Assembly (NCBI GenBank): GCA_040386295.1
Contig: JAZKFR010000078.1
Location: 1-9,407, forward strand
DNA from: JAZKFR01 sp040386295
Lineage (GTDB): Bacteria; Pseudomonadota; Gammaproteobacteria; Burkholderiales; Rhodocyclaceae
DNA length: 9,407 bases
Direction: 5' to 3'
Below the pieces are notes generated by a model that searched no databases, was not told the DNA's origin, and saw only the letters and a program-made list of their open reading frames with translations. A program made the translations under genes and the position numbers. Every line of letters begins with the position of its first letter. Within the stretch, counting starts at the first letter, position 1. Shown piece by piece: positions 1-6,830 of this stretch.

Positions 1-1
1 G

Positions 2-70
2 GGCGAGGGAATGATGCTGGTCAGTGAGCGCGTAGTCGCTTGTGCAGAGGTCTTCGAAAATGGGAATTAG
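2..70 (+). CDS. Possible 3' end of a convergent gene, unknown product (partial)
   Basis: One plus-strand frame is open from the left edge of the window to a TAG at 68-70 and encodes about 22 residues, including the stretch MMLVSERVVACAEVF. More than half of its codons begin with G, the pattern expected of real coding sequence. Its stop overlaps the stop of ilvA on the other strand (67-69), a tail-to-tail arrangement. I do not recognise the product, and too little is present for a domain call. The opposite strand is also open here, so this is a suggestion resting on codon pattern and position only. Confidence 0.35.
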   Translation, partial: GEGMMLVSERVVACAEVFENGN

Positions 71-1596
71 GCTAAAAACAGGCGGTATGCCGGATGATTG
101 CTTTCGTTCCAATAGGCGTAGCCCAAGGTCTCTAAGAATACTGAAAACGCGTCCATCTCAGCGGGGGGAACCTGCATGCCGATCAGGACTCGCCCATAGT
201 CGGCGCCGTGGTTGCGGTAGTGGAAGAGTGTGATGTTCCAAGTGCTGCCCATGTGATTTAAAAAATTCATCAGCGCACCCGGTCGCTCCGGGAACTCAAA
301 ACGATAGAGCAGTTCGTTGTCTATAAAAGCCGATCGGCCACCGACTAAATGACGAATATGGGCTTTCGCCATTTCGTCGTCTGTCAGGTCTAAGGTGGCG
401 TAGCCATGCTGTTTTAGTTGTTCGACTAAGGCGTGCGACTGCGCGCGCGAGCTGACTTGAATGCCGACGAAGACATGTGCCTCGCTGCTGTTGTTATGGC
501 GGTAGTTAAATTCGGTAATGTTGCGCGCGCCGATCAAGGAAACAAATTGACGGTAGCTGCCGGGGGTTTCCGGCAGGGTGACGGCAAAGACCGCTTCACG
601 TTGCTCACCGAGTTCTGCGCGTTCGGCGACAAAGCGTAGGCGATCAAAATTCATGTTGGCGCCAGAGGCAATCGCGACTAGGTTCTGCCCTCTGATTTGC
701 TTGCGTTGAACGTATTCTTTGAGTCCGGCCACGGCGAGCGCGCCGGCTGGCTCGAGTATGGCGCGTGTATCTTCAAAAACGTCTTTGATCGCGGCGCATA
801 GTGCGTCGGTATCGACCGAAATCATCTCGTCTACGTATTGCTGACAGAGACGGAAATTTTCTGCGCCAACGTATTTGACGGCGGCGCCATCGGCAAAGAG
901 GCCGACGTGCTCTAGGCGAATTCGCTTGCCTGCCTTGAGCGAGCGGGTCATGGCGTCGGCGTCTAGCGTTTCAACGCCGATGATTTTTGTTTCTGGGCGT
1001 AGGCGTTTGATATACGCCGCAACGCCGGAAATTAGGCCACCACCGCCGACGCAGCAAAACACGGCATGAATAGGGCCGGAGTGCTGGCGCAGAATCTCCA
1101 TGCCAATCGTGCCTTGTCCAGCGATGATTTCGGGGTCGTCAAAGGGGTGCACAAAGCTTAAGTTTTCTGCTTTCTGCACAGTGAGCGCGTGCTGATAAGC
1201 CTCGTCGTAGGATTCGCCGGAGAGGATTACTTCGCCGCCTAGCCGCTTTACCGCTTCTATTTTGATGTGCGGTGAGGTGGTCGGCATCACGATGATCGCT
1301 CGGCATGCTAAGTGCGCCGCAGCGAGGGCAACGCCTTGCGCATGATTGCCGGCTGAGGCGCAGATGACGCCAGAGGCGCGTTGCTCTGGCGAAAGCTTGG
1401 CGATTTTGTTGTACGCGCCCCGTAATTTAAAAGAGAAAACGGGCTGCATATCTTCGCGTTTGAGTCGCACCTGGTTGTGCGTGCGCGCAGAAAGGTTTTT
1501 CGCTAAATCCAGGGGGGTCTCGATTGCAATGTCGTAGACCTGGGCGTTGAGGATTTTTTCGAGGTAATCGGGGTGTTGTATAGCGGGGTGCTGCAT
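67..1596 (-). CDS. ilvA: Threonine ammonia-lyase, biosynthetic (threonine deaminase)
   Basis: This PLP enzyme converts L-threonine to 2-oxobutanoate and ammonia, the committed step of isoleucine synthesis in the cytoplasm. With the start at 1596 the protein has 509 residues, close to the 514 of E. coli IlvA. The PLP lysine is K57 in SFKLRGAY. The substrate loop SAGNHAQG is at 81-88, the phosphate-binding GGGG at 184-187, and the serine of the ASGAN motif at 311. Two C-terminal ACT-like domains (about 334-405 and 427-500) mark the long form that is feedback-inhibited by isoleucine, as opposed to the short catabolic form. The ATG at 1596 is preferred because AAGG lies 9 bases upstream and family homology begins at once (QHPDYLEKIL). 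An ATG at 1644 and a TTG at 1647 would add an unrelated N-terminus. The gene follows mshN after 151 bases with no obvious promoter, so read-through from the msh genes is possible. No terminator was seen between its stop and the left edge. Confidence 0.97.
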   Translation of the reverse strand: MQHPAIQHPDYLEKILNAQVYDIAIETPLDLAKNLSARTHNQVRLKREDMQPVFSFKLRGAYNKIAKLSPEQRASGVICASAGNHAQGVALAAAHLACRAIIVMPTTSPHIKIEAVKRLGGEVILSGESYDEAYQHALTVQKAENLSFVHPFDDPEIIAGQGTIGMEILRQHSGPIHAVFCCVGGGGLISGVAAYIKRLRPETKIIGVETLDADAMTRSLKAGKRIRLEHVGLFADGAAVKYVGAENFRLCQQYVDEMISVDTDALCAAIKDVFEDTRAILEPAGALAVAGLKEYVQRKQIRGQNLVAIASGANMNFDRLRFVAERAELGEQREAVFAVTLPETPGSYRQFVSLIGARNITEFNYRHNNSSEAHVFVGIQVSSRAQSHALVEQLKQHGYATLDLTDDEMAKAHIRHLVGGRSAFIDNELLYRFEFPERPGALMNFLNHMGSTWNITLFHYRNHGADYGRVLIGMQVPPAEMDAFSVFLETLGYAYWNESNHPAYRLFLA

Positions 1597-1690
1597 AGCG
1601 CGCTGCCTTATGTGAATTGATCGCACGCCAAACCGTGTCGTCATCAAGCCGATGAAATCCTTGGGATGTTCTGCTTGCTTAGTGTTTTAA

Positions 1691-1741
1691 GCCATCAACG
1701 CCGCATCACGCTAATCTGGCCTTGAACAGTTTGTTGACGGC
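1691..1741. repeat. Imperfect inverted repeat in the mshN-ilvA spacer
   Basis: Plus-strand arms GCCATCAAC (1691-1699) and GTTGACGGC (1733-1741) are complementary over 9 bases with one G-U-type pair and enclose 33 bases. In the minus-strand transcript the structure begins 7 bases after the mshN stop and is followed by UUAAAA, not a proper U run. It could be a weak terminator, an mRNA end-protecting structure, or chance. The rest of the 151-base spacer (1597-1747) shows no convincing -35/-10 pair for ilvA. Confidence 0.25.
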
Positions 1742-1747
1742 AAAAAC

Positions 1748-2854
1748 TCAGGGCGCTTGGCGCAATTTCTGCGTCAGCAAATTGGCCAGTTCGGGGCTGA
1801 GCACTGGGCTAGATTCAGCGCGTAAGAAGGCCTCCTTGGCTTCGGCCAAACGCCCTTCGCTTTCGAGCGCCAAGCCAAGCCCTAGCCACCAACGACCTTC
1901 GCTTGGCGCCAGTCTGGTTGCCGCTTGGTAGCTCTCGATGGCTTCTTTATTACGCCCTAAACGTTGCAAGACATGGCCGATGAATCCTTGATAGTCCGAG
2001 TTGTTTAGCGCGGCGGGTAAGCTGCGTTGTAAGGTTTGTAGGGCAGCGCTTAGCTCGCCACGCTCAACCTGCAAACGTCCTAGGCTCATTGCCCAAGCAG
2101 TTTGCATGGGCAGAATCTGCAGGCCGCGCTGTAAAAGCTCGATTGCTTCGTCAATACGCCGCTCATCGATCAGCAGTTTGAATAACAGTTGCCGCGCTGC
2201 GCTATGCGTTGCGTCGATTTTGAGTGCTGCATTGAGTTGTTCTGCTGCCTGTTGTGAATGCCCCGTATTGAGGGCAGTGAGCGCTTTGCGATAAGCGTTG
2301 TTGGCGCCCTCGCTGCGTTCGTTTGCGCCGCCCGAGGCGGCTGATTTTTCGATCAGAACTTGCCCGTTCGCCGGCGCTGCCGCCGTGTGATCTTTGCTGC
2401 TTTGCGTCTCGCGCGGCAGGTGTAAGGCGGTGGTCAGGCTCAGGCCAGTATCGCGTTCTGCACGCATTTGTTGCGTTGACGTACGACGTTCTGGTGGGAT
2501 ATTGGGCAAGCTGCTGGGCAACGGCGTCGGGCTGAGTACGGGATTTTCTGCTGCCGGCAAGGCGGGAGGCGAGAGGCTGGGGGATGCCTGCTGGGCTGAG
2601 CGCGCAGTGTCGATGCTTGTTGCCGCTGGAGGGGGAGCCGCTGCTGCGCTTTTCTCGCTAGGCGTGCGTAGATACCAGAAGGCGCTGCCAAGCAGTAGCG
2701 CCACCACCAAGCCGCCAGCAAATAGCCAAGGCCATTGGCTTGTGTGCACTATAGGCAAAGCGCGGACGGCGCTGGGTAAGCCGGAAGTCTGTCCGGTCAC
2801 CGCAGTCGCGCGACGCGAGTCTAGATCTTGCAACATCTGATTGATCAAACTCAT
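1748..2854 (-). CDS. mshN: MSHA biogenesis protein MshN, membrane-anchored TPR protein
   Basis: MshN is an accessory protein of the MSHA pilus whose biochemical role is not settled. It is thought to scaffold periplasmic contacts of the assembly machine. The 368-residue protein opens with MSLINQMLQDLDSR, the typical MshN start. A single membrane segment follows at about 43-62, then a long low-complexity Pro/Ala/Ser-rich linker (about 63-183), then roughly five TPR-like helical hairpins (about 185-350, for example ALNTGHSQQAAEQLNAAL and RLGRNKEAIESYQAATRLAP). The predicted topology is a short cytoplasmic N-terminus with the TPR domain in the periplasm. The ATG at 2854 has AGAGGA upstream at a rather long spacing of about 11 bases. 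It lies 144 bases after mshM. In Vibrio-type loci mshE follows mshN, but here ilvA does. The mix of TM anchor, linker and TPR with this position makes MshN the best call. Confidence 0.9.
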   Translation of the reverse strand: MSLINQMLQDLDSRRATAVTGQTSGLPSAVRALPIVHTSQWPWLFAGGLVVALLLGSAFWYLRTPSEKSAAAAPPPAATSIDTARSAQQASPSLSPPALPAAENPVLSPTPLPSSLPNIPPERRTSTQQMRAERDTGLSLTTALHLPRETQSSKDHTAAAPANGQVLIEKSAASGGANERSEGANNAYRKALTALNTGHSQQAAEQLNAALKIDATHSAARQLLFKLLIDERRIDEAIELLQRGLQILPMQTAWAMSLGRLQVERGELSAALQTLQRSLPAALNNSDYQGFIGHVLQRLGRNKEAIESYQAATRLAPSEGRWWLGLGLALESEGRLAEAKEAFLRAESSPVLSPELANLLTQKLRQAP

Positions 2855-2878
2855 GTTTGCTGTATTCCTCTTGAGGGG

Positions 2879-2894
2879 GGCATGGCGTCATGCC
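2879..2894. repeat. Perfect short hairpin upstream of mshN
   Basis: GGCATG (2879-2884) and CATGCC (2889-2894) are exact reverse complements around a 4-base loop. The structure sits 25-40 bases upstream of the mshN ATG and just ahead of its pyrimidine-rich stretch and AGAGGA ribosome site. With a stem of six pairs and no U run it is not a terminator. It might tune mshN translation or mRNA stability, or be chance. Confidence 0.3.
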
Positions 2895-2925
2895 AATGCG
2901 CATTAAAACCGGCACTTTGTCGCGT

Positions 2926-2957
2926 TGTTAGAGTGTTGGAATGTTGGAATGTTGGAA
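2926..2957. repeat. Tandem 8-base repeat (TGTTGGAA, three exact copies plus one degenerate)
   Basis: TGTTGGAA occurs three times without interruption at 2934-2941, 2942-2949 and 2950-2957. The preceding 8 bases (TGTTAGAG, 2926-2933) match six of eight positions. On the transcribed minus strand the unit reads TTCCAACA. It lies in the 144-base mshM-mshN spacer, about 40 bases after the mshM stop. It is non-coding, so copy-number change by slippage would alter only the spacing. No other clear function is visible. Confidence 0.85.
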
Positions 2958-2998
2958 TTTTGATTTCGCCTTGCCTTTTGCTCTGTCGGGGGGCGGAT

Positions 2999-3826
2999 TT
3001 ACCACCAACCAGGGTGGCCCGCACCTTCGGTGTCTTTTGCCGCCATACGTACGTGCCGTGCCTTAATCATGTGTTTGCCTTCGCCAAAAACGAGCAGCAT
3101 CGCCTTATGCGCCAAGATGTTGACCAAACGCGGCGTACCCCGGCTGGCACGCTGCAAGCCACGTATCGCCGCTGCGCTAAAGAGGAAGTGACCGCGAAAC
3201 CCAGCGACACGCAGGCGATGCGCTAGGTAGTGTTCTAGCTCTTGTTTCGTCAGCGTGCCTAGCCGGTAATGGAAGGAGATGCGCTGTAGGAGTTGGCGTA
3301 CTTCGTCCCGTTTTAGCTTGTCGTCTAGTTCGGGTTGCCCAAACAGGACTATTTGCAGCAATTTCTGCTTTTCTGTTTCTAAGTTCGACAGTAAACGTAG
3401 TGCTTCCAGGGTCTCTATCGGCATCGATTGCGCTTCATCGATACAAACGACGACCCGTTTTTTGGCGCGCGCAAATTCGAGTAAGGCGAGATTGATTTGG
3501 CGTAGTAGGTGGTAGTTATCCAGATGGGATGCGTCGTTGATGCCCAGTTCTTCGGCCAAGGCGCAGAAGAAAGTATGGCTGTCGAGGTTCGGGTTGGGCA
3601 AGTAGGCGGTGACCCAGCTGTCGTCAAAGGTTTGCAGCAGGCGGCGGCAGAGCAAGGTTTTGCCCGTGCCGACCTCGCCGCTGATTTTGACAAAGCCTTC
3701 GCCCCCGTTGAGCGCCATTAGAAGGGTATTGAGCGCCTCTTGGTGCATGCGTACCGAGTAGATAAAACTGGTGTCCGGGGTGATGCTGAAGGGAAGTTCG
3801 TTTAAGCCAAAGTGGTTTAGATACAC
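2999..3826 (-). CDS. mshM: MSHA biogenesis protein MshM, ExeA-type AAA ATPase
   Basis: MshM belongs to the ExeA/GspA family of AAA ATPases linked to secretin assembly and peptidoglycan contacts. It is an accessory protein, not the pilus-extension motor. The 275-residue protein starts MYLNHFGLNELPFSITPD, the usual family opening. It has a Walker A motif GEVGTGKT at 50-57, a Walker B VVVCIDEAQ at 125-133 with the D130-E131 pair, a sensor-like FGQPEL at 162-167, and a C-terminal helical lid containing RGTPRLVNILAHKA (about 229-242). There is no peptidoglycan-binding extension as in ExeA, which is normal for the short MshM form. The start is GTG at 3826, supported by AGGGAG 6 bases upstream and by the family-typical N-terminus. 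An 82-base gap separates it from mshL and holds a candidate small ORF. The protein ends GHPGWW, an unusual but intact tail. Confidence 0.95.
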   Translation of the reverse strand: MYLNHFGLNELPFSITPDTSFIYSVRMHQEALNTLLMALNGGEGFVKISGEVGTGKTLLCRRLLQTFDDSWVTAYLPNPNLDSHTFFCALAEELGINDASHLDNYHLLRQINLALLEFARAKKRVVVCIDEAQSMPIETLEALRLLSNLETEKQKLLQIVLFGQPELDDKLKRDEVRQLLQRISFHYRLGTLTKQELEHYLAHRLRVAGFRGHFLFSAAAIRGLQRASRGTPRLVNILAHKAMLLVFGEGKHMIKARHVRMAAKDTEGAGHPGWW

Positions 3827-3912
3827 GAGCTGCTCCCTGGTTTTGCTACGTGTGCGGCGGGTTCTTTGGGTGGGGGTGTCGGTAGGTGGCTTAGGTCAGT
3901 GCGACGGCTCAT
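3817..3912 (-). CDS. Candidate 31-residue ORF coupling mshL to mshM
   Basis: An ATG at 3912-3910 overlaps the mshL TGA as ATGA. AGAGGA (3921-3926) lies 8 bases upstream of it, a well-placed ribosome site. The frame reads MSRRTDLSHL, then a Pro-rich part (PTPPPKEP), then a tail ending SSSCI, and stops at TAA 3817-3819, 10 bases inside mshM in another frame. I recognise no family and see no membrane segment. It may be a real small protein, a coupling cistron that carries ribosomes from mshL across the gap to the GTG start of mshM, or chance. What is seen is the overlap and the ribosome site; translation is inferred. Confidence 0.35.
   Translation of the reverse strand: MSRRTDLSHLPTPPPKEPAAHVAKPGSSSCI
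3833..3838 (-). promoter_or_regulatory. Ribosome binding site that fixes the GTG start of mshM
   Basis: AGGGAG on the minus strand ends 6 bases before the GTG at 3826. No in-frame ATG near this point gives a family-like N-terminus, so this site decides the start. It lies inside the candidate small ORF at 3817-3912. Confidence 0.7.
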
Positions 3913-5681
3913 GGTGTTGATCCTCTGCGCGGGTCAAATTGCTCAAGCCGATCCTGTGTGTCGACTAGGTCGCTTTTCCAATCCGATGCGCTTTCGATGA
4001 TGGTGGGTTTGATCAAAATGACCAGTTCGCTTTTGCGCAAAGAGTTGCTGCGCTGACCGAATAAAGAGCCCAGGCTTGAGTTTGTGGTGCCAGGCAAGCC
4101 GGTGCGGTCGGCGGATTGTTCATGCTTCATCAAGCCGCCAATGGCGACGATATTGCCGTCTTGTACGCGCACGATGCTGTCGGTTTCGTTGATGGTGCTG
4201 GTGGCCAAGGGCAAGCTGAGTTGCCCGACTGAGCCTAGGTCAACCGTCTTTTGCTTCTCGGTGACGACGCTAATCGAGGGGTGTATGTGCAAAATAATGT
4301 TGTTTGCATCGTCGATCTGCGGGGTGACATCCAGGGCAATCCCGGAGAAAAAGGGTTGTAGCGTCACCGAGGGCGTGGTCACGTTGCTGGTGCCGTTAGA
4401 GCTGACTGTGGTGCTGACATTGGTGACGAAAAATTCATCGTTGCCGACTTTGAGCACCGCTTTTTGGTTGTTGATGGTGGCGATACGCGGGCTGGAGAGG
4501 ACTTGCACGTTGCCTTGCGTTTCAAGGAACGTCAGCAGCGAGGCAAAATTAGCGGTTTGGAAGGCGAGTCCGACGATGTTTTTGCTGCTTGAGGTAATGA
4601 TCGAACCGGCTGCCGAGCCTGGTGTGATGGCGACACCGGGGGTGGCGAGCGAACCTGTGACGCCGATGCTGCTGCCTGGGGAAACGACCCCGAGCCCAAA
4701 GCGTTGGCGGCCATTCGCGCCGCCGCCAAAAGCGGCCCAGTTGACGCCTGATTGATAGTCTTCATTGAGCGACACTTCGATAATTTTCGCTTCGAGCATG
4801 ACTTGGCGTTCAACAATGAGTTGCGTCAGCTTGAGGTAGTTTTCGACGGCGCGTAATTCTGTGGGGAAGGCTTTAACTAAAATAACGCCGGAGCCGGGGC
4901 TAATGATGGTGCTACGACCGTCTTCAGTCCCGACGATGCTCTCCAGGGCTTGGCCTAATTCGCGCCAGAAGTCGCTGTCTGAGGTGGTGTATATCCGGCT
5001 ACTTTGCGCGCCGGATGCGTTCATATTGGATCCACCGTTGTTGCCAGAACCATTGCCCAGATTGGGCGCCGCACTGCCGTTGCTGCTGGTGCCGCTGTTG
5101 CTGGCGCCGTTGGTGACCGAGATTGAGCTGGAGGTGACGCGCAGATCAGATTGCCCCTGCCGTCTGCCTGCCAGGTAGTTCACCTGAAATGCCCGGGTTT
5201 GCAAGGTGTTCGATTGAATATAAATGCGCGTGCCCTGCATCCTGAATTCGTAACCGTAGAGCTCGCGTAGCGTTTCGAGCACCTCACGTACCGTCACATT
5301 TTTTAGATTAACGGTGATTTTTCCGGCCACATCGGGCGCTAAGAGCATGCTGTACGGCGTGCCGGTGACTAAGGCCATAAAAACTTGGTTGGCGGGCGCA
5401 TTGCTGACCGCTAGGTCAAAGCGCGCTTCAGCGTTTGCCGGCGGCGTCGGGGTGCCGAGTTGCAGCGGTGGGAGCATTGCTTGGCTGAGCGTGTCTTTGC
5501 TCGTCTGGCTTGGGCTGCTCGCCGAGCTGTTGACAGCTTGCTTGAGCGCTTGGTCGATTTGACCGAAGGTTTCTCCCGCGTGCTTTTGCCCGGACGCGCA
5601 GCCAGCAAGCAGCAGGATCAGGCAGCTGATAGAAAAGCAGTGCGCGCAACGCAGACTGGGTGTCTTAACTCTATGAGTCAT
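3909..5681 (-). CDS. mshL: MSHA pilus secretin MshL, outer-membrane lipoprotein
   Basis: MshL forms the multimeric outer-membrane channel through which the MSHA pilus emerges. With the start at 5681 the protein has 590 residues. A lipoprotein signal peptide occupies 1-27 with lipobox LAGC at 25-28. The Cys28 anchor is followed by Ala, consistent with outer-membrane sorting. The secretin N-terminal (STN-like) domain spans about 88-157, followed by a Ser/Asn/Gly-rich linker at about 183-228. The secretin domain spans about 290-562 with VLSSPRIATINNQKAVLKVG (394-413), DVTPQIDDANNIILHIHPSI (451-470), IVAIGGLMK (511-519) and the final ELVILIKP strand. A second Gly/Ser-rich stretch (about 329-367) sits within the barrel-forming region. 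The longer frame starting at 5798 is rejected, since it would bury the signal peptide 39 residues inside and overlap mshK by 128 bases. The ATG at 5681 overlaps the end of mshK by 11 bases with only a weak ribosome site, which suggests translational coupling. Confidence 0.96.
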   Translation of the reverse strand: MTHRVKTPSLRCAHCFSISCLILLLAGCASGQKHAGETFGQIDQALKQAVNSSASSPSQTSKDTLSQAMLPPLQLGTPTPPANAEARFDLAVSNAPANQVFMALVTGTPYSMLLAPDVAGKITVNLKNVTVREVLETLRELYGYEFRMQGTRIYIQSNTLQTRAFQVNYLAGRRQGQSDLRVTSSSISVTNGASNSGTSSNGSAAPNLGNGSGNNGGSNMNASGAQSSRIYTTSDSDFWRELGQALESIVGTEDGRSTIISPGSGVILVKAFPTELRAVENYLKLTQLIVERQVMLEAKIIEVSLNEDYQSGVNWAAFGGGANGRQRFGLGVVSPGSSIGVTGSLATPGVAITPGSAAGSIITSSSKNIVGLAFQTANFASLLTFLETQGNVQVLSSPRIATINNQKAVLKVGNDEFFVTNVSTTVSSNGTSNVTTPSVTLQPFFSGIALDVTPQIDDANNIILHIHPSISVVTEKQKTVDLGSVGQLSLPLATSTINETDSIVRVQDGNIVAIGGLMKHEQSADRTGLPGTTNSSLGSLFGQRSNSLRKSELVILIKPTIIESASDWKSDLVDTQDRLEQFDPRRGSTP

Positions 5682-6138
5682 GGTTTGTCTTTGCTCTGTC
5701 TGATGGGGTGATCGGAGTGGTTCGTTTGCGTGGTGCTGTCGGCTTAACCGGTGTCGTCTTAGGTTGTTTGAGATTTGGGTTGAGCAACAATCGCTCAACG
5801 CCGTTCGGTCCAGCGAGTACTGCTTCGTTTTCGCTTAGTCCAATTAGGCGACTGGTGCCGTATTGGCCGCCTAATTCGACGAGTTGTCCGCCAATGAGTG
5901 CGCTGGGTTTGCCCTGCTTACGAATGATCACAGATTGCAGCAAGGCGCCATCGCCCGCTTCGTCAGCAGTCGTACTGGCGTAGGGTCTTTCTAAGGCTTG
6001 TGTTGGGTCAGAGAGGCTTGTTTGGGCGACGGCGAGCAAAGGGTAAGCACCGCCGCTTAAACAGGCTAATAGCATCGTCGGCGCCGCGAGCCAGTTGGCG
6101 CGCCAGCCTTGTGCCTTGTGCGTCAAATGGTCAGCCAT
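5671..6138 (-). CDS. mshK: MSHA biogenesis protein MshK, PilP-like periplasmic subunit
   Basis: MshK is the likely periplasmic link between the inner-membrane alignment complex and the secretin MshL, by analogy with PilP and GspC. The protein has 155 residues. A signal-like hydrophobic segment (about 16-37) is followed by a possible cleavage site AVA|QT (38/39) and then the short DPTQ motif (44-47) seen in MshK and PilP-type proteins. A single small beta-rich domain at about 66-121 contains SVIIRKQGKPSALIGGQLVELG. The last 35 residues are a basic Pro/Thr/Lys-rich tail (KPTAPRKRTTP) that looks disordered. The ATG at 6138 overlaps the mshJ stop by 16 bases, and only a weak GGA precedes it. The sequence itself is poorly conserved in this family, so the call rests on the short motif, the fold pattern and the fixed position between mshJ and mshL. 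Confidence 0.82.
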   Translation of the reverse strand: MADHLTHKAQGWRANWLAAPTMLLACLSGGAYPLLAVAQTSLSDPTQALERPYASTTADEAGDGALLQSVIIRKQGKPSALIGGQLVELGGQYGTSRLIGLSENEAVLAGPNGVERLLLNPNLKQPKTTPVKPTAPRKRTTPITPSDRAKTNHDS

Positions 6139-6830
6139 GTGTGTTCCAAGCTTAGGGTGAATACGGTGAGGGTAAGCACCAAGCGTGGCTGCTCTTCGGT
6201 GGTCAGCGTCAGCTTGTCCCAGAGGACTTTAATCGGGGCTTGTTCGAGTGCGGCTAAATAGCGCGCTAGATTTTGGTATTTGCCTTCTAAACGAATTTCG
6301 ACAGCGTGTTTAAACAAGATGTTTTCTGCCGCGTTGTCTACTGTGTTTGCTGCGCTGATTTTGTTCACCGACGAAATGTCTTGCTGACGTTGAGGCGCGT
6401 TGGGCGAAGCGATGGCGGTCACCGCTAAGGTGCGCAGGCTGAGCAAGCGTAGGCCGTTGTCGCGGCCAATCAGGTCTTCTAGCAGACTGCGCATGGCTTG
6501 TGGCGGAACGAGTATTTTGTTCATTGCCGATAAGCGATTGTCTGTTTCGGCAATTTGTGCTGCCAGTTGCTGTGATGTGCGTTGCGCTGCGGTATCGAGT
6601 GTTTGTTCGTTCTGCTTTAACAGCGCCAGCTGCGTGCGTTGCGTTGCCAGCAGGTTTTGTTGCTCACGTAGTTCGCGCTCTGCTAGGCGCAAGCGGATTG
6701 TCAGTGGGTCGATATAGAGCACCAGGGCTGCCAACGTGAGCCCGCCGAGCAAGACCAGCGCAATGAGCCAGCGTTCACTCTGTTTTAGCGCGTCGTAACG
6801 CGCCATCTGCGCTAATAGCATTTTTTTCAT
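6123..6830 (-). CDS. mshJ: MSHA biogenesis protein MshJ, PilO-like inner-membrane protein
   Basis: MshJ is the PilO/GspM counterpart in the alignment complex and is expected to pair with MshI2 in the inner membrane. The 235-residue protein has a short cytoplasmic N-terminus, one membrane segment at about 21-40 (WLIALVLLGGLTLAALVLYI) and a coiled coil at about 45-105 rich in Q, L, E and R. A periplasmic ferredoxin-like domain follows with the PilO-type signature KYQNLARYLAALE (184-196) and closing beta strands (LVLTLTVFTLSLE, 217-229). Its ATG overlaps the mshI2 stop as ATGA (6827-6830), strong evidence for translational coupling, and the upstream ribosome site is weak. The start codon is followed by a run of seven A residues and a second in-frame ATG at codon 4, so initiation could occur at either without much consequence. 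Confidence 0.9.
   Translation of the reverse strand: MKKMLLAQMARYDALKQSERWLIALVLLGGLTLAALVLYIDPLTIRLRLAERELREQQNLLATQRTQLALLKQNEQTLDTAAQRTSQQLAAQIAETDNRLSAMNKILVPPQAMRSLLEDLIGRDNGLRLLSLRTLAVTAIASPNAPQRQQDISSVNKISAANTVDNAAENILFKHAVEIRLEGKYQNLARYLAALEQAPIKVLWDKLTLTTEEQPRLVLTLTVFTLSLEHTWLTI

Noticed and set aside
1597..1647. Longer ilvA starting at TTG 1647 or ATG 1644
   Set aside because: The extra residues do not resemble IlvA N-termini, and the ATG at 1596 has a nearer ribosome site and begins at the family homology.
2394..2840. 148-codon open frame on the plus strand
   Set aside because: It is antisense to the linker region of mshN, where Ala/Pro/Ser-rich codons keep the opposite frame open. 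No family features are seen.
2926..2957. CRISPR-like repeats
   Set aside because: The units are 8 bases long and directly adjacent with no spacers, so this is a simple tandem repeat.
2828..3226. 132-codon plus-strand frame over the mshM-mshN spacer
   Set aside because: It runs antisense to both genes through the tandem repeat, and its translated repeat and Cys-rich stretch match no family I know.
4084..4755. 223-codon open frame on the plus strand
   Set aside because: It is antisense to the secretin domain of mshL, has no recognisable domain, and is explained by the codon pattern of the real gene.
5682..5798. N-terminal extension of mshL to an upstream start at 5798
   Set aside because: It would place 39 unrelated residues before a clear lipoprotein signal peptide and overlap most of the mshK tail. 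The ATG at 5681 gives a proper signal sequence.
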